Assembly: GCA_027307165.1 (NCBI GenBank) | Contig: DAHUXM010000027.1 | Coordinates: 124,001-188,000 of the forward strand | DNA: 64,000 nt | Direction: 5' to 3' | Source: Gemmatimonadota bacterium | Lineage (GTDB): Bacteria; Gemmatimonadota; Gemmatimonadetes; Gemmatimonadales; Gemmatimonadaceae | Part shown: in pieces, positions 39,992 through 49,397 of the stretch | Numbering within the stretch: position 1 is the stretch's first letter | How the letters are laid out: each line of letters begins with the position of its first letter | Position numbers and translations under genes: made by a program | Notes under the pieces: model-generated | What the model was told of the DNA's origin: nothing | The model's database searches: none | The model's input: only the letters and a program-made list of their open reading frames with translations

Positions 39992-40231
39992 ATGACAGCA
40001 CCGGCCGCAAGCCGCGATGAATCCCTCGTTCTCGACATCACGGGAATGAGCTGCGATCACTGTGTAGCCCGAGTCAAGAAGGCCGTCGACAGTGTGACCG
40101 GCGTTCGCACGAGCGACGTCGGGATCGGAAGAGCCACCCTCAGCTTCGATCCATCGACCGTATCGGCAGATGACATAGCCGCCTCGGTCACACGTGCCGG
40201 CTATCCGGCGCGCGCCAGGGGTGCGGCGTAG
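39992..40231 (+). CDS. copZ: Copper chaperone (heavy-metal-associated domain)
   Basis: A 79-residue single HMA domain with the metal motif GMSCDHC (Cys21, Cys24) and the ferredoxin-like ending AGYPARARG. It binds cuprous copper in the cytoplasm and hands it to the exporter encoded 12 bp downstream. Its size is normal for CopZ. A GGAG-like sequence before the ATG and a G-rich promoter above it complete the start of the operon. Confidence 0.9.
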   Translation: MTAPAASRDESLVLDITGMSCDHCVARVKKAVDSVTGVRTSDVGIGRATLSFDPSTVSADDIAASVTRAGYPARARGAA

Positions 40232-40243
40232 AGGGTTCTGATC

Positions 40244-42667
40244 GTGACCAACGCAACAAGGGTCGCACCCTCAGTGCGTAATCGCACCGCCGCCGGCGCC
40301 GGTCGCAGCGCGATCCGGATACCCGTGTCGGGCATGACGTGCGCGGCGTGCCAGGCGCACGTGCAGCGTGCGCTCGAAGGCGAGCCGGGTGTTCTCGACG
40401 CGTCGGTGAATCTCATGATGAACAGCGCCGATGTGAGATATGATCCGGCAGTCGTCACGCCCGACAGGCTCGTTGCCGCGATTGTCGATTCTGGATATGG
40501 CGCGGAGCTGGCATCGCCGGACCAGACGGCGTTCGAGGAGCAGAAAGCGCGGGAGCGCGCGCAGGGCGAGGAGTTTCGCGATCTGCGTCTCAAGGCGATA
40601 GTGAGCGGAGTCGTTGCGGTCATCGCGATGCTGCTGTCGATGCCCTTGATGCAGGCCAACGCGATGATCGTGCACGGTCCCGTTGCGGATCCGTTCATGC
40701 GCTGGGTGATGACATCGCTCACTCCGGTGTTGCAGACGGTTGCGCCGTGGGCATACGCGATCGATCCGCAGCTGCTCTCGTACTCGCTGCTGGTCGTCAC
40801 GCTCGTGATCATGGCATGGGCGGGCCGGCGCTTCTATGCGGGTGCGTGGAACGGGTTGCGTCACCGCACGTCGGACATGAACACGCTGATCGCGGTCGGT
40901 ACCGGCGCGGCGTTCATCTATTCGACGATCGCAACGGTAATGCCTGGATTCTTCATCAGTCACGGCATTGCGCCCGACGTCTACTACGAAGCCGTCGTCT
41001 TCATCATCGCACTGATTCTCACCGGAAACGCATTCGAAGCGCGAGCGAAACGGCAGACTGCGGGGGCTCTTCGCGCGCTCGTCGATCTCCGGCCCATGAA
41101 CGCACGCGTTCTACGTGGCGATGCAGAGGTGGACGTTCCGGTCGATTCGATTCAGCATGGCGATACCATAGTGGTACGCCCGGGCGAGCGGGTCCCGGTG
41201 GATGGCCAGATCATCTCCGGCCACAGCGCGGTGGACGAATCGATGCTCACCGGGGAATCGCTGCCGATCGAAAAGGCCACTGGCGATCGCGTGATCGGCG
41301 GCACCATCAATCGCACCGGCAGTTTCCGCTACGCCGCAACGTCACTGGGCCAGAACAGTGTCCTCGCGCAGATCGTGCGGCTGATGCGCGATGCACAGAG
41401 CTCGCGCGCCCCGATACAGCGCCTTGCAGATCGCGTGAGCGCCGTGTTCGTGCCGGTTGTGATAGCGCTTGCCGTCGTGACGTTCATCACGTGGTTCGCG
41501 GTCGTGAGCGTGCACGGCGGGCCCGCGCCTCTCGTGCGCGCGTTCGCCGCGTCCGTAGCGGTGCTGATCATCGCATGCCCGTGCGCGATGGGGCTCGCCG
41601 TCCCGACGGCTGTAATGGTCGCAAGTGGACGGGGAGCAGCGCTCGGCATTCTCATCAAGGGCGGTGAAGCGTTGCAGCGCGCTGCGGACGTGACGACGGT
41701 CGTGCTGGACAAGACGGGAACGGTGACCGAAGGACGTCCGTCCGTCACCGATGTGGTGCTGCGTTCGGCGAATGATGGCGGATCTGCAATCGACGAAGCA
41801 GAGTTTCTGCGACTGGTCGCATCGATCGAAGCACAGTCCGAGCATCCGCTCGCGGAAGCGATACTGCGGCATGCTGGTGAGAAGGCGATTCGAGGCACCA
41901 CCGCCGAGGCATTCCAGTCCGTCACCGGACAGGGCGCACTCGGCGCCGTAGGCGGTACCGCCGTGATCGTCGGTAACGAAACACTGATGCGTGAGTACGC
42001 GATAGATGTTTCGTCGTTGCGCCCGGACGCGCAGCGACTGTCGGACGACGGCAAGACGTCGATCTACGTCGCCATCGATGGCAGATTGTCGGGTCTCGTT
42101 GCAGTCGCGGACCGCGTCCGCGATACTTCGCGCGAGGCGATCGCATCGCTTCGGGAGATGGGACTGGAGGTGGCGATGCTGACGGGCGACGATCGACGCA
42201 CCGCCGATGCAGTCGCTCGCGCGGCGGGAATATCACGCGTCGTCGCCGGTGTCCTGCCTGATGGCAAGGTAGGAGAGATCAAGCGGCTGCAGGCTGACGG
42301 CAGCGTCGTGGCGATGGTCGGCGACGGCATCAATGACGCACCGGCGCTGAGCCAGGCCGACATCTCGTTCGGCATCGGCACCGGTACCGACATCGCAATG
42401 GAAGCAGCGGATGTCGTGCTGATGCGCGGCGATCTGCGAAGCGTCGTCGATGCCATCAGGTTGTCGCGCCGTACGCTTGCGACGATGAAGCAGAACCTGT
42501 TCTGGGCATTCATCTACAACGTGGTCGGAATCCCCATCGCTGCCGGTGTGCTCTACCCGAGCTTCGGAATCCTGCTCAGTCCCATCCTGGCGAGCGCCGC
42601 AATGGCGTTCAGCTCGGTGAGCGTGGTGAGCAACAGTCTCCGGTTGCGCCACGTTCGGATCGCGTGA
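40244..42667 (+). CDS. copA: Copper-exporting P1B-type ATPase
   Basis: An 807-residue P-type ATPase. One N-terminal HMA domain has GMTCAACQ (CxxC). Core motifs follow in order: [10 protein letters not shown] (actuator), the membrane metal site CPCAMG, the phosphorylation site [14 protein letters not shown] of the nucleotide domain, and [10 protein letters not shown]. Helix 8 carries [12 protein letters not shown], the MxxSS-type Cu+ signature. It pumps Cu+ from the cytoplasm to the periplasm. The GTG start follows GAGGG and lies 12 bp after copZ. Confidence 0.95.
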   Translation: MTNATRVAPSVRNRTAAGAGRSAIRIPVSGMTCAACQAHVQRALEGEPGVLDASVNLMMNSADVRYDPAVVTPDRLVAAIVDSGYGAELASPDQTAFEEQKARERAQGEEFRDLRLKAIVSGVVAVIAMLLSMPLMQANAMIVHGPVADPFMRWVMTSLTPVLQTVAPWAYAIDPQLLSYSLLVVTLVIMAWAGRRFYAGAWNGLRHRTSDMNTLIAVGTGAAFIYSTIATVMPGFFISHGIAPDVYYEAVVFIIALILTGNAFEARAKRQTAGALRALVDLRPMNARVLRGDAEVDVPVDSIQHGDTIVVRPGERVPVDGQIISGHSAVDESMLTGESLPIEKATGDRVIGGTINRTGSFRYAATSLGQNSVLAQIVRLMRDAQSSRAPIQRLADRVSAVFVPVVIALAVVTFITWFAVVSVHGGPAPLVRAFAASVAVLIIACPCAMGLAVPTAVMVASGRGAALGILIKGGEALQRAADVTTVVLDKTGTVTEGRPSVTDVVLRSANDGGSAIDEAEFLRLVASIEAQSEHPLAEAILRHAGEKAIRGTTAEAFQSVTGQGALGAVGGTAVIVGNETLMREYAIDVSSLRPDAQRLSDDGKTSIYVAIDGRLSGLVAVADRVRDTSREAIASLREMGLEVAMLTGDDRRTADAVARAAGISRVVAGVLPDGKVGEIKRLQADGSVVAMVGDGINDAPALSQADISFGIGTGTDIAMEAADVVLMRGDLRSVVDAIRLSRRTLATMKQNLFWAFIYNVVGIPIAAGVLYPSFGILLSPILASAAMAFSSVSVVSNSLRLRHVRIA

Positions 42668-42706
42668 CATGAACGGACCAGCAATTACATCAACAAAACT
42701 TGATTG

Positions 42707-43060
42707 ATGCCAACATCAGCGAAAACACCCGCCAGCAGGACACGGAAGGCAGCGCCTCCACCGAGTTCCGGTCGAAAGGCAGTCGGCGTGGATGCCGATG
42801 CCAAGTCCAGAAACCTCCTCCGCCTGCGCAGGATCGAGGGCCAGGTGCGCGGGCTGCAGAAGATGGTCGAGGATGACCGCTACTGCGCCGACATCATGAC
42901 GCAGATAGCGTCCACGCACGAGGCGTTGCGCGCGGTCGGTCGCGAGCTGATGCGCAACCATCTCAAGCACTGCGCGGCGTCGGCGATCCGCACCGGCGGC
43001 GAGGAAGCGTCCGAGATGTACGACGAACTGGTGGACATGATGTACAAGCACAGCCGGTGA
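42707..43060 (+). CDS. csoR: CsoR-family copper-sensing repressor
   Basis: A 117-residue four-helix regulator (PF02583). The Cu(I) ligands are present at the spacing of mycobacterial CsoR: Cys60 (YCADIM), His85 and Cys89 (NHLKHC). The N-terminal 30 residues are a basic, Pro-rich extension that is longer than usual and could contact DNA. It is the last gene of copZ-copA-csoR and would release the G-rich promoter at 39912 when copper binds. The ATG at 42707 is chosen; a TTG lies one codon earlier. No clear ribosome-binding site. Confidence 0.92.
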   Translation: MPTSAKTPASRTRKAAPPPSSGRKAVGVDADAKSRNLLRLRRIEGQVRGLQKMVEDDRYCADIMTQIASTHEALRAVGRELMRNHLKHCAASAIRTGGEEASEMYDELVDMMYKHSR

Positions 43061-43155
43061 CGATGCTATCCGGTGCCCCGGATTGGGCCAGGCGCGTTGC
43101 GCGATTGTATGGACACGCGATGGTCATCGGATTTCGATCGCACGTAACGGGGCCA

Positions 43156-43175
43156 GGCGCGGATACATCCGCGCC
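43156..43175. repeat. REP-like palindrome, left copy
   Basis: GGCGCGGAT-AC-ATCCGCGCC, perfect 9-bp arms. A related 20-bp palindrome lies 168 bp away at 43343-43362, and a tandem repeat sits between the two. Confidence 0.55.
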
Positions 43176-43180
43176 CTACG

Positions 43181-43316
43181 CATGACCACCAATTCGGCGC
43201 GTGGGTCGGCGTCGTCGCGCATGACCACCAATTCGGCGCGTGGGTCGGCGTCGTCGCGCATGACCACCAATTCGGCGCGTGGGTCGGCGTCGTCGCGCGT
43301 GACCACCAATTCGGGG
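43181..43316. repeat. 39-bp tandem repeat, 3 exact copies plus a partial fourth
   Basis: Units 43181-43219, 43220-43258 and 43259-43297 are identical; a degenerate partial copy follows to about 43316. The unit starts CATGACCACCAATTCGGCGC and ends GTCGGCGTCGTCGCG. The length is a multiple of three, so frames remain open on both strands (a 13-residue repeat with NWWS on the minus strand), but no start signal or flanking protein-like sequence supports a gene. It lies in the 376-bp gap between csoR and the hexosaminidase gene. Confidence 0.9.
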
Positions 43317-43342
43317 CCCCGGTTAGATGGTAGCGCAGGTGG

Positions 43343-43362
43343 GGCACGGATGCATCCGTGCC
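43343..43362. repeat. REP-like palindrome, right copy
   Basis: GGCACGGATGCATCCGTGCC is a complete 20-bp palindrome. It shares GGAT/ATCC and the GGC/GCC ends with the left copy, so the pair frames the 39-bp tandem repeat. Confidence 0.55.
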
Positions 43363-43436
43363 TGTCACTCACAATGCAATCGAAGCCGGGTATTGCCGAG
43401 CCTGCCGTCATCCCCACGACGCGTTAGAATATCCCG

Positions 43437-45470
43437 ATGACCCGACTCGATCTCATCGTCGCCGCCGCTCTCGTGTGCGCCACCGCACCGGGAATCGCTC
43501 GCGCTCAGGCGCCCGCCACGCTCAACCTGATGCCTGTTCCGAGTAGTGTGGCGCTTCGAAACGGATCAATAAATATTGATTCGACATTCCGCGTCGCGGT
43601 CGTGCATGGCGACGATGCGCGACTGATGGACGCTGTAGAGCGAATGATACCGCGCCTGGAGTATCGAACAGGTATCGCAATGTCCCACGTAATCGCGCAC
43701 GATTCCTCCGGCGCGACGCTCGTGATCGATTGCGACGGTCCCGGCGAACCGGTGCAGGGTATCGACGAGGATGAATCGTACACGCTCACAGGCGGCAACG
43801 GATCCCTGACCCTCCATGCGGCGACGACTGTCGGCGTGATCCGCGGACTCGAGACCGTCCTCCAGCTCGTCGACGGCGACGCGCAGCATTACTTCATCCC
43901 CAATGTCAGCATCACCGACACGCCGCGCTTCAAGTGGCGCGGGCTGCTCGTCGACGTGAGCCGCCACTTCGAGCCTGTATCCGAGATCGAGCGAACGCTG
44001 GATGGCATGTCGGCAGTCAAGCTCAACGTTCTGCACTGGCACCTGTCCGACGATCAGGGCATTCGTGTCGAGAGCAAGCGCTACCCCAAGCTGCAAGGTG
44101 TCGGCTCGGATAGTCTGTTCTACACGCAGGCGCAGATCCGCGAAGTCGTGGCATACGCGCGCGATCGCGGCATTCGCGTGGTTCCCGAGTTCGACATGCC
44201 GGGACATTCGAGTGCCTGGTTCGTCGGATATCCGCAGTACGCAAGCGGACCGGGGCCGTACGCGATCGGTCGTCGCTGGACAGGATATGCAGGTGTGTTC
44301 GACCCGACGCGCGAGACGGTCTACAAATTCATAGACCGCTTCATCGGTGAGATGTCTGCGCTGTTCCCCGATGCGTACTGGCACATCGGCGGCGACGAGG
44401 TAAATGCAACACAGTGGAAACAGAGTGCGCGCATCCAGAAGTTCATGACTGCGCACCATCTCGCGGATCACGCTGCACTGCAGGCTTACTTCAATCAGCG
44501 CCTGTCGCGCATCCTTACCAAACATCACAAGCACATGATCGGCTGGGATGAAATCCTTCACCCCGATCTGCCGCGCACTACGGTCGTGCAATCGTGGCGC
44601 GGCACGCAGTACCTCGGTCAGGCGGTCTCGCAGGGTTTCAGCGGAATTCTCTCGACGCCCTACTATCTCGACGCGATGAAGTCATCGGAGCAGATGTATC
44701 TCGCCGATCCACTCGCCGGTGACAGCACGCTTACGCCGGACCAGGTCGCGCGCGTGCTCGGTGGCGAGGCGTGCATGTGGTCCGAGCTCATCGCTCCCGA
44801 GAGCATCGAGTCGCGCATCTGGCCGCGGTTGGCTGCGATCGCCGAGCGTTTCTGGTCGCCGCGGAGCGTGAGCGATGTGGGAGACATGTATCGCAGACTC
44901 GCCATTCAGGACGTGCGCCTTGAGCAGCTCGGGCTGGGGCAGGAATCACATACCGACAGATTCCTCCGGCGTATCATGAATGGTCCCGACGTCGCGCCAC
45001 TGGCGGATCTGCTCGCTTTCGCCGAGCCGGTGACGCTGGGCCAGCGCGTGCACGGCGGACCGACCACGCAGATGACGCCGCTGGTTCAGGTTGTGGATGC
45101 AGCGCAGCCGGATCCGCCGAATAGATGGCGCATTCAGCAGTTGGTTGCCGATGTCATTGCTTCGCCCAGGACAAACGTTGCGGCGCACGACACACTTGCG
45201 AAGTGGTTCTCCGACTGGCGCGACCTCGCACCGCGCGTGCATGATGCCGGGAATCGGTCGCCGCTCGCACAGGGTGCGATTCCAGCAGCTGACGCGCTTG
45301 CACGTGTTGGAACGATCGGCCTCGCGGCGCTCGAAGCGCGCAAGAGTGGCATGCCGTTATCGCAGGCATGGGCTGACTCGGCGAAGGTGATCCTGACTGC
45401 GGCTGACAAGCCGCAGGGATTGCTGCATCTGGTCGTGGTGCCGGCGGTGCGGCCGTTGTTGATGCAGTAG
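43437..45470 (+). CDS. Beta-N-acetylhexosaminidase, GH20 family
   Basis: A 677-residue exported enzyme. A signal peptide (to about residue 23) is followed by the GH20b domain, then the catalytic TIM barrel beginning near DTPRFKWRGLLVDVSRHFEP. The catalytic Asp320-Glu321 pair is in YWHIGGDEVN; substrate-binding LHWHLSDDQG and EFDMPGHSSAW are intact, as are WDEIL and EACMWSE. It removes terminal GlcNAc or GalNAc from chitin fragments or glycans by substrate-assisted catalysis. The C-terminal 150 residues form an additional helical domain. It stands alone between a repeat region and the export operon. Confidence 0.93.
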   Translation: MTRLDLIVAAALVCATAPGIARAQAPATLNLMPVPSSVALRNGSINIDSTFRVAVVHGDDARLMDAVERMIPRLEYRTGIAMSHVIAHDSSGATLVIDCDGPGEPVQGIDEDESYTLTGGNGSLTLHAATTVGVIRGLETVLQLVDGDAQHYFIPNVSITDTPRFKWRGLLVDVSRHFEPVSEIERTLDGMSAVKLNVLHWHLSDDQGIRVESKRYPKLQGVGSDSLFYTQAQIREVVAYARDRGIRVVPEFDMPGHSSAWFVGYPQYASGPGPYAIGRRWTGYAGVFDPTRETVYKFIDRFIGEMSALFPDAYWHIGGDEVNATQWKQSARIQKFMTAHHLADHAALQAYFNQRLSRILTKHHKHMIGWDEILHPDLPRTTVVQSWRGTQYLGQAVSQGFSGILSTPYYLDAMKSSEQMYLADPLAGDSTLTPDQVARVLGGEACMWSELIAPESIESRIWPRLAAIAERFWSPRSVSDVGDMYRRLAIQDVRLEQLGLGQESHTDRFLRRIMNGPDVAPLADLLAFAEPVTLGQRVHGGPTTQMTPLVQVVDAAQPDPPNRWRIQQLVADVIASPRTNVAAHDTLAKWFSDWRDLAPRVHDAGNRSPLAQGAIPAADALARVGTIGLAALEARKSGMPLSQAWADSAKVILTAADKPQGLLHLVVVPAVRPLLMQ

Positions 45471-45521
45471 GCGATCTCCTTGACCGGCAGTTCCTGCTGC
45501 TTTTTCAAGGCCTCCGCTTAC

Positions 45522-45614
45522 TGTCCGAAAATGGGACGCCCTATCCCGATTCCGGACATTTTCTCATCGGATCAAGCGTCGTCATGACCGCCTAACTCGT
45601 TGTCCCACAACGAG
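45522..45614. promoter_or_regulatory. Two activator-type dyads upstream of the export operon
   Basis: First dyad (45522-45558): TGTCCG ... GGGA ... TCCC ... CGGACA, two nested inverted repeats sharing the exact centre 45540. Second dyad (45596-45614): CTCGTTGT-CCC-ACAACGAG, perfect 8-bp arms. Both lie in the 235-bp gap before the HlyD gene and just upstream of a sigma-54-like promoter. They are candidate binding sites for the NtrC-type regulator encoded at the end of the same block. Confidence 0.5.
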
Positions 45615-45633
45615 ATACACCTATCCGCGCCAG

Positions 45634-45648
45634 TGGCACGCTTGTTCC
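45634..45648 (+). promoter_or_regulatory. Candidate sigma-54 (-24/-12) promoter
   Basis: TGGCACGCTTGTTCC matches the consensus TGGCACG-N4-TTGC with a full -24 block and one mismatch (G to C) in the -12 block. It lies 58 bp before the GTG of the HlyD gene and directly downstream of two dyads. It is the only TGGCA element in the gap. Confidence 0.5.
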
Positions 45649-45705
45649 CTTAGAACGGCACGGATTAGTGGCTGTTCAAACAATATGACAGAGCAAAGAA
45701 TCTAA

Positions 45706-46965
45706 GTGGACATTCCGCGTGAACGTGCGCCTGACAAGCGGCGCTACATATATGGCGGAGTCGGATTGGTCGCGATCATCGCGGTGGTCATCGGTGTCGC
45801 AAGCCTCAAGCCTGCGGCGCCGAGCATCGACAGGTCGTCAGTCGTGATCGATTCGGTCCGTCGCGGCGACATGGTGATCGATGTCCGCGGGCCCGGCTCT
45901 CTCGTGCCTGAACAGATTCGCTGGGTATCGGCGATAACCGCGGGCCGTGTGGATCGCATCGATGTGCGCCCCGGCGCGACGGTCACCGATACGACTACGC
46001 TGCTCGAGCTGAGCAATCCCGACGTGCAGCTCGAAGCGCTGAGCGCGCAACAGCAGTTGAATGCCGCCGAGGCTGCGCTCGTCACGCTCCGGATCAGCCT
46101 GTCGACGCAGAAGCTCGCGCAGGAGGGAGTCGTCGCGACGACGACGTCAGACTACAACGACGCGATGCGAAACGCGACTGCATTCGATGAACTGGAGAAG
46201 AAAGGATTTCTCGCAAAGGGTCTTCTCGCACCGATGGATGTCAGCAAGGCGAAGGACAAGGCCGTCGAGCTCAAGGCGAGGATGGCGATCGAGACGCAGC
46301 GGCTCGATGTGATGTCGCAGTCGATTGCGCAGCAGATCGAGCTCCAGAAATCACAGGTGGACAAGTTGCGTGACATAGCGCAGTTCCAGCAGAGTCGCAT
46401 AGCGTCGATGCAGGTTCGCGCCGGTGCTGCCGGCCAGGTGACCGAGTTGTCGCTCGAGCCCGGTCAGTACGTGTTGCCGGGCACCAATCTCGCGAAGGTC
46501 GCGCAGCCTGGCCGATTGAAGGCGGTGTTGCACATTCCCGAGACGCAGGCGAAGGACATCCAGATCGGCCAGCTCGCGTCGATCGATACGCGCAATGGAA
46601 TCATTCCGGGTCATGTCATACGCATCGATCCGGGTGCGGTGAATGGAACAGTCGAGGTGGACGTCGGGCTGGATGGGGCGCTGCCGAAAGGCGCGCGGCC
46701 GGATCTCAGCGTCGATGGCACGATCGAGCTGGATCGCCTGAAAAACGTTCTCTACGTCGGCCGGCCGGCGTACGGCGAGCCTGAGAGCACGGTTGGCCTG
46801 TTCAAGGTGACAAACGGTGGCAAGGAAGCTCAGCGGGTAAACGTGAAACTGGGACGCGCTTCGGTCAACATGGTCGAGATCGTTCAGGGATTGAATGCAG
46901 GCGACAAGATCATCACTTCCGACATGTCCGGCTCCGATACGCAGAGCCGCGTGAGGCTGCAATGA
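45706..46965 (+). CDS. HlyD/MacA-family periplasmic adaptor
   Basis: A 419-residue membrane-fusion protein: N-terminal membrane helix (about 14-34), a barrel-sandwich part (TAGRVDRIDVRPGATVTDTT), a long coiled-coil hairpin (about 105-225, rich in Gln/Ala/Leu), the second half of the sandwich (VRAGAAGQVTELSLEPGQYV) and beta-barrel and membrane-proximal domains (NVLYVGRPAYGEPESTVGLF, NMVEIVQGLNAGDKIITSD). It bridges the inner-membrane ABC permeases and the TolC porin of the same operon. The GTG start lacks a strong ribosome-binding site. Its stop overlaps the next start (ATGA). Confidence 0.9.
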   Translation: MDIPRERAPDKRRYIYGGVGLVAIIAVVIGVASLKPAAPSIDRSSVVIDSVRRGDMVIDVRGPGSLVPEQIRWVSAITAGRVDRIDVRPGATVTDTTTLLELSNPDVQLEALSAQQQLNAAEAALVTLRISLSTQKLAQEGVVATTTSDYNDAMRNATAFDELEKKGFLAKGLLAPMDVSKAKDKAVELKARMAIETQRLDVMSQSIAQQIELQKSQVDKLRDIAQFQQSRIASMQVRAGAAGQVTELSLEPGQYVLPGTNLAKVAQPGRLKAVLHIPETQAKDIQIGQLASIDTRNGIIPGHVIRIDPGAVNGTVEVDVGLDGALPKGARPDLSVDGTIELDRLKNVLYVGRPAYGEPESTVGLFKVTNGGKEAQRVNVKLGRASVNMVEIVQGLNAGDKIITSDMSGSDTQSRVRLQ

Positions 46966-49397
46966 CGTCACAACCGGTAAGCGGCGATCATCAGGACCGG
47001 CTGCTCGAATCCTTCCTGCGCGATCTGCGTTACGCCGGACGGCGGCTGCGCAACAACTGGGGTTTCACTGCGCTCGCGGTGCTCACGCTTGCGCTCGGCA
47101 TCGGCGCCACGACGGCGGTATTCAGCGTCGTCAACGGCGTGTTGCTGAGGCCCTTGCCGTATCCCGAATCGGACCGGATAGCAACGCTCGCCGAGCGTAC
47201 AAAGTCCGGTGGTAGCATGCGCGTCGCGAATCCCAACTTTGCCGATATACGAGATCAGAGTCGAAGCTTCAGCAGAATTGCGTTTTACGGCGATTGGCAA
47301 ACCACAGTGGTGGGCGGAAGCGAACCAGTGCTGGCCGGAGTCGCTCACGTCTCGACGGATTTCATTCCGGTAATGCGCGTGAGCCCGATAATGGGTCGTT
47401 CCTTCACGCGCGAGGAAACATCGCAGGGCGGGCCAGCAGCAGCGCTGGTGAGTTCCGATTACTGGCGCGATCATCTGGGCAGCGCGACCAACCTCGATGG
47501 TCACACGCTCAAAATTGAAGGTGCCAGTTACCAGATCGTTGGTGTAATGCCCAGGGGATTTCACTTCCCGGATGCCACCGAAGTGTGGATTCCGGACGCG
47601 CTGGATCTGGGGCCAACGAGAACGGCTCACAACCTTCAGGTCGTCGCACGACTTCGGGATGGCGTGACAGTCTCGCAGGCGCAGAGCGACCTCGATCTCA
47701 TCTACAAGCGTCTCAAGAGTACGTATGGCACGGGGATGGATGCCTACGGCTTCAGCGTCAAGACGCTGCATGACGATCTCGTCGGGTCCGTGCGGAGTCC
47801 GCTGCTGCTGTTGCTCGGCGCAGCTGCGCTCGTACTCCTCGTTGCATGCACGAACGTCGCGAGCACGCTGCTCGCCGCTGGTGCCGCGCGGCGTGGCGAG
47901 ATAGCGATTCGTGCTGCGCTCGGCGCAAAGCGTGCGAGAATGCTGCGCCAGCTTACCACCGAAGGTTTGCTACTGGCGATGCTTGGCGCCATGGCCGGAC
48001 TGGCGCTCGCGGCGTCCGTGCTCAAGATGATGCAGCTGCTCGCGCCGCCCGGCGCGCTTCCGCAAACCGGTGACATTGGCCTGGACGGAAGAGTGGTCAC
48101 GTTCGCGCTCGCGGTTGGAATTCTTGCGGCGGTCGTGTCCAGCCTGTTTCCAGCGCTCCGCACGTCGAGTGTGAGCATCACCCAGGATCTGGTGACGCGT
48201 GGCGACGTTGGCGGTCGCGGACGGATATGGGGACTGCTCGTCGCGACCGAGGTGGCAATGGCGTTGCTGTTGCTCGTTGGTTGCGGGTTGCTCGTCCGCA
48301 GCTTCGCCAAGGTGGCGAGCATCGATCCTGGATTTCACACCGATCACGTGCTCACCGCGGATATCGCGCTACCGGAGGCGAACTATCTGGATACGACTTC
48401 AGTCGCAACGTTCTACGATCAGATGCTTCCTCAGCTGACCCGGTTGGCCGGCGTACAGGAGGCCGGTATGACGCACCATATCCCGCTGACCGGCTCGGCT
48501 GAGAACGGTGGCTTCGAGATAGAAGGCGTCGGCAAGGCGAAGAGCTATACCGATTATGGAATCGCAACCAGCGGGTATTTCCGGGCATTGAAGATCCCAC
48601 TCAAGAGCGGCCGACTGTTCGACGACAGGGACCGAGCCGGCGCTCAGGATGTGGCGGTGGTGAACGAGACGTTCGCGAAGGAGTTCTTCCCGGGCGTGAA
48701 TCCAGTGGGAAGGCGCGTTCGCAATCTGGCCAACGACGACTGGATCTATGGTGCAGATCGTTGGGTCACCATCGTCGGAGTCGTCGGTGACATTCACGAA
48801 GAGAGCCTGACAGCGCCGGCGACACCGGCCATCTTCGTAAATCCGCTTCAGCGTCCGTTCAAGGCGCGATACGCTTCGCTCGTGGTGCGGAGCACCGTCC
48901 CGCCGGAATCGCTCGTGCCGGCGATGCGCGCCATCCTCAAGCAACGTGGCGTCCCAGCGACGTTCCTGACCATGGATGCGCGCATGTCGGGCTCGGTCGC
49001 AGGACGCAAATTCAGCACGTCGGTGCTCAGCTTCTTTGCTGTAGTCGCGCTGGTGCTCGCGGCAATCGGCATATACGGCGTGGTATCGTACCAGGTCGTG
49101 CAGCGTACGCGTGAGATGGGCATCCGCATGGCGCTGGGCGCGCAACCAGCGCAGGTGCGAGGATTGATCGTGCGCAATTCGATGCGAGTCGTGGCGCTCG
49201 GTCTCATTGCAGGGGTGCTGGTAACGCCGTTGCTGACCCACGCATTGCAGACTCTGTTGTTCGGAATCAGCGCAACGGATCCCGGTACATTCGCGATCGT
49301 GTTGCTGATCTTCGCGGCCGTCGCGGTGCTGGCGAGCCTGATACCGGCCCATCGTGCGACGCGGATAGATCCGGTACTGGCACTGAGAAGTGAATGA
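46962..49397 (+). CDS. ADOP-like ABC transporter permease (FtsX/MacB_PCD)
   Basis: An 811-residue permease of the orphan-permease (ADOP-like) type: LRDLRYAGRRLRNNWGFTAL, AVLTLALGIGATTAVFSVVN and VLLRPLPYPESDRI mark the N-terminus, followed by a large MacB-type periplasmic domain, an FtsX core, a second periplasmic domain (VNETFAKEFFPGVNPVGRRV) and a second FtsX core (MGIRMALGAQPAQVRGLIVR). About eight membrane helices are expected, twice the number of MacB. It contains no ATPase domain, so it must use the ATPase encoded next. It overlaps hlyD and the ATPase gene by 4 bp each. Confidence 0.9.
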   Translation: MTSQPVSGDHQDRLLESFLRDLRYAGRRLRNNWGFTALAVLTLALGIGATTAVFSVVNGVLLRPLPYPESDRIATLAERTKSGGSMRVANPNFADIRDQSRSFSRIAFYGDWQTTVVGGSEPVLAGVAHVSTDFIPVMRVSPIMGRSFTREETSQGGPAAALVSSDYWRDHLGSATNLDGHTLKIEGASYQIVGVMPRGFHFPDATEVWIPDALDLGPTRTAHNLQVVARLRDGVTVSQAQSDLDLIYKRLKSTYGTGMDAYGFSVKTLHDDLVGSVRSPLLLLLGAAALVLLVACTNVASTLLAAGAARRGEIAIRAALGAKRARMLRQLTTEGLLLAMLGAMAGLALAASVLKMMQLLAPPGALPQTGDIGLDGRVVTFALAVGILAAVVSSLFPALRTSSVSITQDLVTRGDVGGRGRIWGLLVATEVAMALLLLVGCGLLVRSFAKVASIDPGFHTDHVLTADIALPEANYLDTTSVATFYDQMLPQLTRLAGVQEAGMTHHIPLTGSAENGGFEIEGVGKAKSYTDYGIATSGYFRALKIPLKSGRLFDDRDRAGAQDVAVVNETFAKEFFPGVNPVGRRVRNLANDDWIYGADRWVTIVGVVGDIHEESLTAPATPAIFVNPLQRPFKARYASLVVRSTVPPESLVPAMRAILKQRGVPATFLTMDARMSGSVAGRKFSTSVLSFFAVVALVLAAIGIYGVVSYQVVQRTREMGIRMALGAQPAQVRGLIVRNSMRVVALGLIAGVLVTPLLTHALQTLLFGISATDPGTFAIVLLIFAAVAVLASLIPAHRATRIDPVLALRSE

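Noticed and set aside
43181-43316. CRISPR array
   Set aside because: The 39-bp units are directly adjacent with no spacers between them, and no cas genes are present.
43066-43427. Open frames through the 39-bp repeats (NWWS repeat protein on the minus strand, Thr/Ser/Ala repeat on the plus strand)
   Set aside because: The frames stay open only because the unit is a multiple of three; no ribosome-binding site, signal or domain accompanies them.
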